DNA of 57,562 bases. Source: an uncultured Aquimarina sp. (lineage in GTDB: Bacteria > Bacteroidota > Bacteroidia > Flavobacteriales > Flavobacteriaceae). Of the stretch, positions 16,804-24,764 are shown piece by piece. A program made the position numbers and the translations under genes. Below the pieces are notes generated by a model. The model was not told where the DNA came from, did no database searches, and worked only from the letters and a program-made list of their open reading frames with translations. The stretch spans positions 1-57,562 of the forward strand of contig CANLCT010000028.1 in assembly GCA_947489195.1 (NCBI GenBank), given 5' to 3'. Numbering within the stretch: position 1 is the first letter of the stretch; each line of letters begins with the position of its first letter.

Positions 16804-18048
16804 ATGCGATTAGTAAATATATTAAAATTTGGAGCTTTGGCTACTACGATTATAGCTTGTAGTTCTGATGATAGTGATGTAACTCCTGATAATACATTAG
16901 ATGTTCCTTTGACATATGAATTTACTAGAAATGGAGAAAGCACGGTAAGTTTTGGAGGGCAAACGACACGTTTAAATCAAGGCTCTGAAATTTTAAGTGA
17001 CTTTAAAACTTTTGGAACTACCGAAACTGTTATTGATGACAAATTTAGAACAGGGCAAGGTTTTACGGATACTACATTAAATGATACAAAAAATATAAGA
17101 AACAAAATTGCTGAATCGGTAGATTATTTTAGTAGCAATTCTGTTGAACAAGCTGAAATTAGAGGTGTTTTTGATGGATTTATAGCGAATCAAGTGGAAA
17201 TACTTTTATCTAAATATGCTAATGCCGATGAGGTGCCTGTGGCAACCAGAGGTAATGTGGGCAAATTAGAAAATCGTTTAGTAAATGAAAAAGGATTAGA
17301 GTTGAATCAAGCCTTCAATAAAGGATTGATTGGAGCCTTAACTTTAGATCAAATTATTAATGATTATTTAAGTTTAACAGAAGGAGCTGCCATTAGAGAA
17401 GCGAATGATGCAGGAACTTTGGACGAAGGGAACCCATACACCGAAGCAGAACATTTTTGGGATGAAGCTTACGGTTATTTATATGGAGCATCTGATGCTG
17501 ATGCGTTAAGTGATCCTAATTCAAAACATATAGAAACAGTTGTTGATGACTTTTTGTATAAATATGTACAACGTGTTGAAGGAGATAAAGATTTTGAAGG
17601 TATAGCAGATCGTATTTTTCAGGCTTTTAAAACGGGTAGAGCAGCTATAACAGCAGGTAAATATGACGAATCAGAAAAACAAGCTAATATTATTCGTTTA
17701 GCCTTATCGGAGGTTATCGGTATACGTGCTGTATTTTACTTAAAACAAGGAGCTGATAAAATAAGAGATTTTGGTTTAGATGCAGTTAATGATGGAACAG
17801 CATTTCATGATTGGTCTGAAGGTTATGGGTTTATTTATTCATTGCGTTTTACTCAAGATCCCAATACTGGTAAACCTTATTTTTCAAAAACTGAGGTAGA
17901 TGCATTTTTAACAACATTAAATGCAGGAGATGGTTTTTGGGATTTGGCTGATAAGCCTGAAATTGCAGACAATATGGCTGAAGAGATAGCCGCTAAATTT
18001 AATTTTACAGTAGAGCAGGCTCAAGATACTGATGCCGTAAAAAAGTAA
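16804..18048 (+). CDS. DUF4856 lipoprotein
   Basis: 414 residues with a lipobox ending at C19 (TIIAC), so anchored in the periplasm or at the outer membrane. The body is acidic and helical, with the DUF4856 pattern beginning at VPLTYEFTRNGESTV and FGGQTTRLN. The central EAEHFWDEAYGYLYGA and the later FHDWSEGYGFIYSLRFT are typical repeats of the family. DUF4856 genes accompany imelysins in Bacteroidota and are thought to be iron-related. First gene of the operator-controlled operon. Confidence 0.88.
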   Translation: MRLVNILKFGALATTIIACSSDDSDVTPDNTLDVPLTYEFTRNGESTVSFGGQTTRLNQGSEILSDFKTFGTTETVIDDKFRTGQGFTDTTLNDTKNIRNKIAESVDYFSSNSVEQAEIRGVFDGFIANQVEILLSKYANADEVPVATRGNVGKLENRLVNEKGLELNQAFNKGLIGALTLDQIINDYLSLTEGAAIREANDAGTLDEGNPYTEAEHFWDEAYGYLYGASDADALSDPNSKHIETVVDDFLYKYVQRVEGDKDFEGIADRIFQAFKTGRAAITAGKYDESEKQANIIRLALSEVIGIRAVFYLKQGADKIRDFGLDAVNDGTAFHDWSEGYGFIYSLRFTQDPNTGKPYFSKTEVDAFLTTLNAGDGFWDLADKPEIADNMAEEIAAKFNFTVEQAQDTDAVKK

Positions 18049-18076
18049 ATATAATTGTTAGTTAATATGTGTAGGT

Positions 18077-18125
18077 AATCATAAGCTTTTTTTGATACTT
18101 CAATTAAAGTTTATGGTTATTTTTG
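18077..18125 (+). promoter_or_regulatory. Hairpin and secondary promoter between DUF4856 and imelysin
   Basis: AATCATAAGCTTT (18077-18089) pairs with AAAGTTTATGGTT (18106-18118), using two G-T pairs, and a T run follows, which is a terminator shape. The T run is itself part of a -7 box TATTTTTG (18118-18125) with TTG at 18092-18094 (23-base spacer). The element could stop part of the upstream transcript and restart transcription for imelysin-HTTM-receptor. Confidence 0.5.
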
Positions 18126-18144
18126 CACGAAAATGGAGTAGGAT

Positions 18145-19221
18145 ATGGTAAAAAAAGTAGGAGTTTTAATACTAGTATTTAGTGCTTTGTTAGTATTGAG
18201 TTGTGATGATGAACTAAAGCCTAGTGAAAATAATGTTTTTGATGCTATTCCATTACTGGAAAATATTGTTGATACTCATATTTTACCAGAATATGATACA
18301 TTTAATAAAGATCTAGCCAAATTAGTAGCGGCTAAAGATGCTTTTTTAACAAATACTACTGAGGTAAACTTAGTTAGTTTACGTGAAGCTTATTTACAGG
18401 CATATACTACTTTTCAAGCAGCAGGTAAATACGATTTTGGTTTAGCAAATGATATTCGTTTTTATTTAAATCTAAATTCACATCCATTAAATGTTGAAAA
18501 AGTTGAAAGTTTTATATCAACACCAGAAAGTATTAATTTAGAAAGAATAGAATCTCAGGCAAGTCAAGGATTTCCAGCTGTTGATTATTTGTTGAATGGA
18601 TTGGGAACAACCGACAGTGAAGTTTTGGCTTTTTATACAGGGAGTAATGCCGAAAATTATACATTTTTTTTAAGTAAAATTGTCGATCGAATTGCAAATT
18701 TAACACAACAAATAGTAACAGATTGGGAAAATAATTTTGCAGATATAGTTAAGAATGATGCAGAATTTGCAGATTTGATTTACAATAACTATGTGGAATA
18801 TTTTGAACGAAGACTTCGATCAACTAAAATAGATTTTCCTGCAGGAAAATTTAGCGGAATCCCAAACGCCAAAGCTATAGAATCAGTATTTAAACCAGAA
18901 GAGTCTAGAGGGTTACTTTTAGAAGCTTTTAATAGTGCTAGAACATTTTATTTAGGAACAGAAAATAGTACATCTAGCTGGTCAAAAATACTTTTGGATC
19001 TAGATGAAAAAGGATTAGATGCTCGTATTAAATTAGAATTTATTGAGGCAGAAATAGCGCTTAATGCCTTAAATGAAAATTTATCATCGCAAGTAGAAAC
19101 AGACAATACATTAATGTTAGCAGCACGCGATGCTTTACAAGATTTGGTAATATTGTTCAAAGCAGACGCCGTATCTGTGTTGGAAATTCCTATTACTATT
19201 GTTGATAACGACGGCGATTAA
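18145..19221 (+). CDS. Imelysin-family lipoprotein
   Basis: 358 residues with signal peptide and lipobox (LVLSC, C20). It has the helical imelysin fold: an N-terminal half with the DIRFYLNLNSHPLN region, and the family block GFPAVDYLLNGLG near residues 145-157. The second bundle contains FPAGKFSGIPNAKAIESVF. Imelysins (IrpA/EfeO relatives) are periplasmic or surface proteins of iron uptake. No peptidase activity is assumed. Eight bases separate it from the HTTM gene. Its tail -IVDNDGD is echoed by the remnant at 15864-16082. Confidence 0.9.
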   Translation: MVKKVGVLILVFSALLVLSCDDELKPSENNVFDAIPLLENIVDTHILPEYDTFNKDLAKLVAAKDAFLTNTTEVNLVSLREAYLQAYTTFQAAGKYDFGLANDIRFYLNLNSHPLNVEKVESFISTPESINLERIESQASQGFPAVDYLLNGLGTTDSEVLAFYTGSNAENYTFFLSKIVDRIANLTQQIVTDWENNFADIVKNDAEFADLIYNNYVEYFERRLRSTKIDFPAGKFSGIPNAKAIESVFKPEESRGLLLEAFNSARTFYLGTENSTSSWSKILLDLDEKGLDARIKLEFIEAEIALNALNENLSSQVETDNTLMLAARDALQDLVILFKADAVSVLEIPITIVDNDGD

Positions 19222-19228
19222 TTAATTT

Positions 19229-20596
19229 ATGCTTTCCAATTACTTACATAAAACCACAAAGGCAGCACCTATAGCTGTCTTTCGTATTTTGTTTGGAATA
19301 TTAATGTGTGCCAGCATGATTCGTTTTTGGAGTAAAGGCTGGATTGAACAATTATATATTGCACCAAAATTTCACTTTTCATATTATGGTTTTGAGTTTG
19401 TGAAACCTTTAGGTAATTGGACGTATTTACTTTTTGCTATTTGTGCTTTATCGGCACTTACTGTAGCCTTAGGTTATAAATACAGAATAAGTATAATAGT
19501 GTTTTTTTTAAGCTTTACGTACATCGAACTTATTGATAAAACTACTTATTTAAACCATTATTACTTTGTAAGTATTTTAAGCTTTTTGCTTATTTTTTTA
19601 CCAGCACATGTATATTACTCTATTGATGCGCTAAAAAATAAAAAATTACAAGTAACAAGCATTCCGCAATGGTGTATTGATGCTTTAAAGTTGGTATTGG
19701 CTATTGTTTATATTTATGCAGGCTTGTCTAAAATAAATTCGGATTGGTTGCTCCATGCACAACCCTTAAAAATATGGTTACGTACCCGTAGTGATTTTCC
19801 TGTTTTAGGAAGTATACTGCATTATAGCTGGGTTCATTATTTTTTTAGTTGGTTTGGAATGCTATATGATGTTTTTATAGTATTCTTTTTGTTAAAAAAA
19901 TCAACTAGACTTTATGCTTACTTTTTCGTAGTCGCTTTTCATGTATTAACACGTATGTTGTTTCCAATAGGAATGTTTCCTTATATCATGATTGCATGTA
20001 CTTTGGTGTTTTTTGATGTAGTGCTTCATGAAAAAATAATAGCACTTCTCCGAAAGGGAATACAAAAATTTGGAATAAAAAAGCATGGGATTTATACTAG
20101 TAATAATAGTTATGAATACTCCTTAAAAGGTTTAAAATTAGTTCAAGGAATTTTAATACTATTTTTTGCGATTCAATTACTTTTGCCGTGGCGTTATTTG
20201 AGCTATCCAGGTGAATTATTTTGGACAGAAGAAGGTTATCGTTTTTCGTGGCGCGTAATGCTTGTTGAAAAAGTAGGTATAGCCACTTTTACTATTGTGG
20301 ATAGTGATACAGGTAGAGAATTTGAAATTAGAAATAATGATTTTTTAACCACAGTACAAATTAAGCAAATGAGTACGCAACCCGATTTTATATTGGAATA
20401 CGCACACAAGTTACGAGATCATTACATAAAAGAAGGCATAATTACACCACAGGTATATGTGAAATGTTATGTTACGTTAAATGGTCGATTAAGCAAAGCG
20501 TTTATTGACCCAACTATTAATCTAGCAAATGAAAAAGAATCATTTGCTCATAAAAAATGGATATTGCCATTCGATGGAACAATTAAAGGAATTTAA
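19229..20596 (+). CDS. HTTM-domain membrane protein (vitamin K-dependent carboxylase-like)
   Basis: 455 residues with about seven to eight hydrophobic segments between residues 15 and 320, followed by a soluble C-terminal region. The N-terminal APIAVFRILFGILMCASMIRFW and later AGLSKINSDWL blocks fit the horizontally-transferred transmembrane domain family related to gamma-glutamyl carboxylases. In flavobacteria the gene often stands between imelysin and a TonB receptor. Its reaction is unknown. It overlaps the start of the receptor gene by 23 bases, suggesting translational coupling. Confidence 0.87.
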   Translation: MLSNYLHKTTKAAPIAVFRILFGILMCASMIRFWSKGWIEQLYIAPKFHFSYYGFEFVKPLGNWTYLLFAICALSALTVALGYKYRISIIVFFLSFTYIELIDKTTYLNHYYFVSILSFLLIFLPAHVYYSIDALKNKKLQVTSIPQWCIDALKLVLAIVYIYAGLSKINSDWLLHAQPLKIWLRTRSDFPVLGSILHYSWVHYFFSWFGMLYDVFIVFFLLKKSTRLYAYFFVVAFHVLTRMLFPIGMFPYIMIACTLVFFDVVLHEKIIALLRKGIQKFGIKKHGIYTSNNSYEYSLKGLKLVQGILILFFAIQLLLPWRYLSYPGELFWTEEGYRFSWRVMLVEKVGIATFTIVDSDTGREFEIRNNDFLTTVQIKQMSTQPDFILEYAHKLRDHYIKEGIITPQVYVKCYVTLNGRLSKAFIDPTINLANEKESFAHKKWILPFDGTIKGI

Positions 20597-23027
20597 ATTA
20601 GTAGTATTAGTATGGTTTGTTGTACAAATTATGCAAGCTCAAGTTGTAGTGTCAGGTGTGGTAACTGATGCAAATACCCAAAAGCCACTCCCAAATACAG
20701 AGGTGTATAGCAAGTCTTTAGTAAAAACTGTGTATACAGATGTTATCGGTAAGTTTCAGATGTCATTAGAACCTACTGAACAAACATTGGTTTTTATTAA
20801 TTATGGGTATGAAATTTTAGAATATAAAATAAAACCTAGTAATGATACTAATATTACTATTGAGTTACAGGCCTTGGGTGAAAATTTAAATGAGGTTGTG
20901 ATCAGTCAGCAACGTCAGAAAGTTTTTGGAATAAAAAAACTAAAAGATGTCGAAGGAACAGCTATTTATGCAGGTAAAAAAACTGAGGTAGTTTTAGTGG
21001 AACAGCAGGTGAGTAATAAAGCTTCGGGGAATCCTAGGCAAGCTTATGCACAGGTTGTAGGTTTAAATATTTATGAAACAGAAGATGCAGGATTACAGTT
21101 AAATATTGGAGGGAGAGGTTTAGACCCCAATCGTTCTGCAAATTTTAATACACGCCAAAATGGATACGATATTAGTGCCGATGTATTAGGTTACCCAGAA
21201 AGTTATTATACTCCACCTTTAGAAGCTTTAGAAGAAATTCAAGTAATACGTGGAGCTGCTTCATTACAGTATGGAACACAATTTGGAGGTTTAGTAAATT
21301 TTAAATTGAAGGAGCCTAATCGAGCAAAAAAAATTGAAGTAATATCACGACATGGGATAGGTTCTTTTGGGTTATTTAATTCCTTTAATAGTTTGAGTGG
21401 TACTGTTGGTAAAGTTAGTTATTATACCTATTTTCAATATAAGGAAGGAGATGGTTTTAGACCTAATTCAGGTTTTGATTCTCAAAATTTTTATGCAAAC
21501 GTAGGTTATCAATTTACAGAAAATACCAAGCTAACTTTGGAAAGCACTTACCTTACTTATTTGGCACAGCAAGCTGGTGGGTTAACTGATAAGCAATTTG
21601 AAGAAAATCCAATTTTTAGTAATAGAGCACGTAACTTTTTTGGCGTTGATTGGGTGCTATTAAATTTGAAATTAGAACATCAATTTTCAGAAAACACAAA
21701 AGGGAGTTTAAATGTTTTTCGATTAGATGCCCAACGAAATGCATTGGGTTTTAGAGAAGGAGGACGTCCAAGTACGCCAGATTCTCCAGATAGACCAAGG
21801 GAGCTTATTATTGATGAATTTAATAATTTTGGAGCAGAATTACGTGTATTAAGCAATTATCATCTTTTTGGAATAAAGAATATTTCATTGCTTGGCGCTA
21901 AGTATTACCAGTCCGATAATAGATCGCAACAAGGTATAGGAAATATGGGTTCAGCAGTAGATTTTTCTTTTAAAAACGAAGAGTTTCCTAATGCTATATT
22001 AACACAATCTGATTTTGATCTTCCTAATTTAAATGTTGCTTTGTTTGGAGAACATATATTTAAAATAACTGATGACTTTTCAGTAACTCCAGGATTTCGA
22101 TTTGAATATATAAAAACAGAGAGTGAAGGGACTTTTGTGGAGCGAACACCAGTAGATCAAAATACAGTTACAAGTGTGATCACCGATGAATCAAAGTCTT
22201 TAGAAAGAAACCTATTTTTATTAGGCTTAGGGGTAAGTTATAAGCCATTAAAATCTTTTGAGGCTTTTGCGAATTTTTCACAGAATTACCGTTCGGTAAC
22301 TTTTAGTGATATTCAAATAGTAAGTCCTAATTTTATTATTGATCCAGATATTCAGGATGAAACTGGCTATACCTTTGATTTGGGTGTACGCGGTGTTATT
22401 GATGATGTTATACGATATGATGTAAGTGGATTTTCTCTGTTTTATGATAATCGTATTGATGTAGCTAGAGGAAATCAATCTTTTAGAGTATTACGCTCTA
22501 ATGTGGGGGCAGCACGTATTTTAGGTGTAGAATCATTAATAACAGCTAATTTTTCAAATTGGTTATTTAGTGATAATACAGGTTTTCATTGGCAACACTT
22601 TTTAAATTTTGCCTATACAGATTCTGAATTCACAGATATTTTTCTGCCAGAAGAATTTCAAAACAATGGATTGCGAAAAGGAAATGAATTACAATTTGTG
22701 CCAAAAGTAAATTTAAAAACAGGAATAGAATTAGGCTATAAAAATTTTAAATCTAGTATGCAATATACTTATATATCTACACAGTTTACAGATTCAAATA
22801 ATACGCCTATTTCAGTATCAGCAGCTGGGGTAACTGGCGAAATTCCGGCATATACAATCATGGATTTTTCAGCAGAATATACTTATAAAAACTGGAAATT
22901 AGAAGCAGGAGTAAACAATCTATTAGATGAGTCTTATTTTACCCGTAGAGCAACAGGTTATCCTGGACCAGGGATTATTCCATCTGCTCCAAGAAGTTTT
23001 TATGCAGTATTGCAATTCAAGTTTTAA
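20574..23027 (+). CDS. TonB-dependent outer-membrane receptor, FecA-like, with carboxypeptidase-regulatory domain
   Basis: 817 residues from the ATG at 20574. This start gives a proper signal peptide (MEQLKEFKL then a hydrophobic stretch ending MQAQ); an upstream in-frame ATG at 20529 would bury it. A CarboxypepD_reg-like domain (VVVSGVVTDANTQKPLPNTEV, about 24-105) precedes the plug (about 130-245, with LEEIQVIRGAASLQYGTQFGG). The 22-stranded barrel ends in FYAVLQFKF. It imports a ferric chelate or similar using TonB energy. Last gene of the imelysin operon. Confidence 0.92.
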   Translation: MEQLKEFKLVVLVWFVVQIMQAQVVVSGVVTDANTQKPLPNTEVYSKSLVKTVYTDVIGKFQMSLEPTEQTLVFINYGYEILEYKIKPSNDTNITIELQALGENLNEVVISQQRQKVFGIKKLKDVEGTAIYAGKKTEVVLVEQQVSNKASGNPRQAYAQVVGLNIYETEDAGLQLNIGGRGLDPNRSANFNTRQNGYDISADVLGYPESYYTPPLEALEEIQVIRGAASLQYGTQFGGLVNFKLKEPNRAKKIEVISRHGIGSFGLFNSFNSLSGTVGKVSYYTYFQYKEGDGFRPNSGFDSQNFYANVGYQFTENTKLTLESTYLTYLAQQAGGLTDKQFEENPIFSNRARNFFGVDWVLLNLKLEHQFSENTKGSLNVFRLDAQRNALGFREGGRPSTPDSPDRPRELIIDEFNNFGAELRVLSNYHLFGIKNISLLGAKYYQSDNRSQQGIGNMGSAVDFSFKNEEFPNAILTQSDFDLPNLNVALFGEHIFKITDDFSVTPGFRFEYIKTESEGTFVERTPVDQNTVTSVITDESKSLERNLFLLGLGVSYKPLKSFEAFANFSQNYRSVTFSDIQIVSPNFIIDPDIQDETGYTFDLGVRGVIDDVIRYDVSGFSLFYDNRIDVARGNQSFRVLRSNVGAARILGVESLITANFSNWLFSDNTGFHWQHFLNFAYTDSEFTDIFLPEEFQNNGLRKGNELQFVPKVNLKTGIELGYKNFKSSMQYTYISTQFTDSNNTPISVSAAGVTGEIPAYTIMDFSAEYTYKNWKLEAGVNNLLDESYFTRRATGYPGPGIIPSAPRSFYAVLQFKF

Positions 23028-23104
23028 CTAATATAACAAAAGTTAAAACTGGTAGTTTTTAAAGATATTAACATTTGTTTTTTTTAATAAGTATGCTTTC
23101 TTAG

Positions 23105-23112
23105 TAATTTTG
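23105..23112 (+). promoter_or_regulatory. -7 box upstream of the PAS gene
   Basis: TAATTTTG matches TAnnTTTG and lies 25 bases before the ATG. The nearest TTG (23075-23077) is 27 bases away, longer than usual. A weak hairpin around 23046-23060 (AAAACT/AGTTTT) may end the receptor transcript. Confidence 0.55.
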
Positions 23113-23137
23113 ATTTAAACAAATAACAAATCTACCC

Positions 23138-23650
23138 ATGAGTTTTTTAGATAATTATGAAGATAAATTAATAATGAATGCTGAAAAACTAAAACATCCA
23201 GTAATGCCTTTATTAAGTTGGGATATTCACATGAATAATTTCACAAACAAAAATCAACTTAATAGAGATATCATTGGTTTAAAAAAATTGATAAAAAAGA
23301 ACAGAGTGGCGGTTAATGTTGTTGACGAATTATTGAAAAATAATGCTGTTATTGTTGTTACTAGTAAAGATCTTGTTATTGAATTTGCTTCAAGTAATAT
23401 GGTTGAGATGTCGGGTTATTTGGTTGAAGAAATTTTAGGTAAAACCCCAAAAATGTTTCAGGGACCAAAAACAAACAAACAATTATCAAAGCAAATTAGA
23501 GCTTCGGTAAATAAAGAAGAAAGTTTTGAAGCTACACTTATAAATTATAAAAAAGATAAATCGGTATACAATTGCCATATAAAAGGTTATCCAGTTTTTA
23601 ACAGTAAAGGAGAGCTTGTTAATTATGTAGCTGTTGAACACGCAGCATAG
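23138..23650 (+). CDS. PAS-domain protein, LOV-like but without the photoactive cysteine
   Basis: 170 residues, cytosolic, with a single PAS fold from about residue 60 to the end. The sequence follows LOV domains closely: GKTPKMFQGPKT (101-112), LINYKKDKSVYNCHI and PVFNSKGELVNYVAVE. At the position of the adduct-forming Cys in GRNCRFLQ there is Pro104, so blue-light adduct chemistry is not expected. No output domain is attached. It may sense another ligand, bind flavin non-covalently, or act by protein contact. Own promoter and terminator make it monocistronic. Confidence 0.85.
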   Translation: MSFLDNYEDKLIMNAEKLKHPVMPLLSWDIHMNNFTNKNQLNRDIIGLKKLIKKNRVAVNVVDELLKNNAVIVVTSKDLVIEFASSNMVEMSGYLVEEILGKTPKMFQGPKTNKQLSKQIRASVNKEESFEATLINYKKDKSVYNCHIKGYPVFNSKGELVNYVAVEHAA

Positions 23651-23672
23651 TAAGAATAAAACCGATTAAATT

Positions 23673-23707
23673 AAAGTCGATTGCTTTTTAAGCGATCGAC
23701 TTTTTTT
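23673..23707 (+). terminator. Terminator after the PAS gene
   Basis: A 14-base stem (23673-23686 with 23690-23703, one G-T pair) around TTT, ending in a run of seven T. Confidence 0.9.
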
Positions 23708-23999
23708 ATTTGTGTAAATTTACATTTAACCTGTTTTTATCTTGGTTTATGTATTAGAGCTTCATTATATGTCTGTGGTATACAAAAAATACAATTTACG
23801 TTAGTATTTGCAGTAGATCACAGTCGGAATAGACTTTTTATGCCTAAATCGGGTTTATGTATTCGAGTTTCGTCAAAAGATGAAATAGACTTTATAATGC
23901 ATATGGGTTAGTTAAACTTTTGTATATAAATCTCTTTTATTTATGCGTTTAGTTAATTTTCTAACGCCTAAATTGAGTAAATATTAGTACGCACTTAAG
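23708..23999 (+). other. Non-coding spacer with imperfect direct repeats
   Basis: No convincing gene. A 76-codon frame at 23681-23911 begins inside the terminator and has no family look. GGTTTATGTATTaGAGcTTC (about 23743) recurs as GGTTTATGTATTcGAGtTTC (about 23849). AATAGACTTTttAtGC (about 23828) recurs as AATAGACTTTatAaTGC (about 23886). The meaning of these short repeats is unknown. Confidence 0.5.
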
Positions 24000-24524
24000 A
24001 TGAGTTTAGTAAAAAAATGGTATGAAAATTCAAAAAAAGTAACTGAAAAGGCTACACTCAATTATAAATCGAGTTACGAGTATGAGTTGGCAATACGAAA
24101 GGAAATGCTTAATGAATTTTCAGATACAGCTTATGAATTAAATGAAGAAAATGATCCAGGTATTTATAAAATTATGGGTCAAAATCCAGATGATCCCGAA
24201 TCTTGTTATATAGGTAATGTTATTATTGAGTTTGATGAAGGAACTTGGTTAGCTACATGGTACATTTCGGGTTTTATGCATTATGCGTACGGAATGCAAG
24301 TAAGTTCAAATATTTTAGTTTTTAATTTTTCGTACTTAGATACCGATGAAAATCCACATACAGGATTAGTAGCATACACTTTTTTATCCAAAGATATTGT
24401 TAGAGGCGAATGGATCGAAGAAGGTTATGACGAAAAAGGCTTAGAAGAGTTACGAAAATTGAAAGATGATGAAATTGATTTTAATGATATGCATGATGCT
24501 AATTTTGGTTTTAGTCTGAATTAG
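24000..24524 (+). CDS. Hypothetical cytosolic protein
   Basis: 174 residues, acidic C-terminal third, no signal peptide, no membrane segment and no motif I know. The middle (IGNVIIEFDEGTWLATWYISGFMHYAYGMQ and later HTGLVAYTFLSKDIVRGEWIEEGYDEKG) looks like an antiparallel strand-rich fold with conserved-looking Trp and Tyr. Intact frame and codon use support a real gene. Isolated by more than 200 bases from the next gene on the same strand. Confidence 0.65.
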   Translation: MSLVKKWYENSKKVTEKATLNYKSSYEYELAIRKEMLNEFSDTAYELNEENDPGIYKIMGQNPDDPESCYIGNVIIEFDEGTWLATWYISGFMHYAYGMQVSSNILVFNFSYLDTDENPHTGLVAYTFLSKDIVRGEWIEEGYDEKGLEELRKLKDDEIDFNDMHDANFGFSLN

Positions 24525-24732
24525 TTTTGTAGGTTTTTTTAGTTTAAATTTTAAATGTTTGATAATCACTAAGTTTGATTTTTTGTTCTTTTTAGTTATA
24601 TATTATAAGTGAAATGTATTGATATAAAAACGGTTAGGCTGTATTAGTCTCTTGCTTTGTGGGTAGCTATCGCAGGTTGTTTTTTCTTACATAATGAATT
24701 GAGGCATAGATAAAAGGTAATGTTTTTGATTT

Positions 24733-24740
24733 TATATTTG
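24733..24740 (+). promoter_or_regulatory. -7 box of the GH16 gene
   Basis: TATATTTG, a perfect TAnnTTTG, lies 24 bases before the ATG at 24765. No TTG sits at standard distance. The spacer 24525-24732 shows no gene. Confidence 0.6.
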
Positions 24741-24764
24741 GATTACTAAACAAAAAATCAAATT

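Noticed and set aside
23681..23911. Frame of 76 codons after the PAS gene
   Set aside because: It starts inside the terminator stem, has no recognisable fold and contains direct DNA repeats, so non-coding sequence is more likely.
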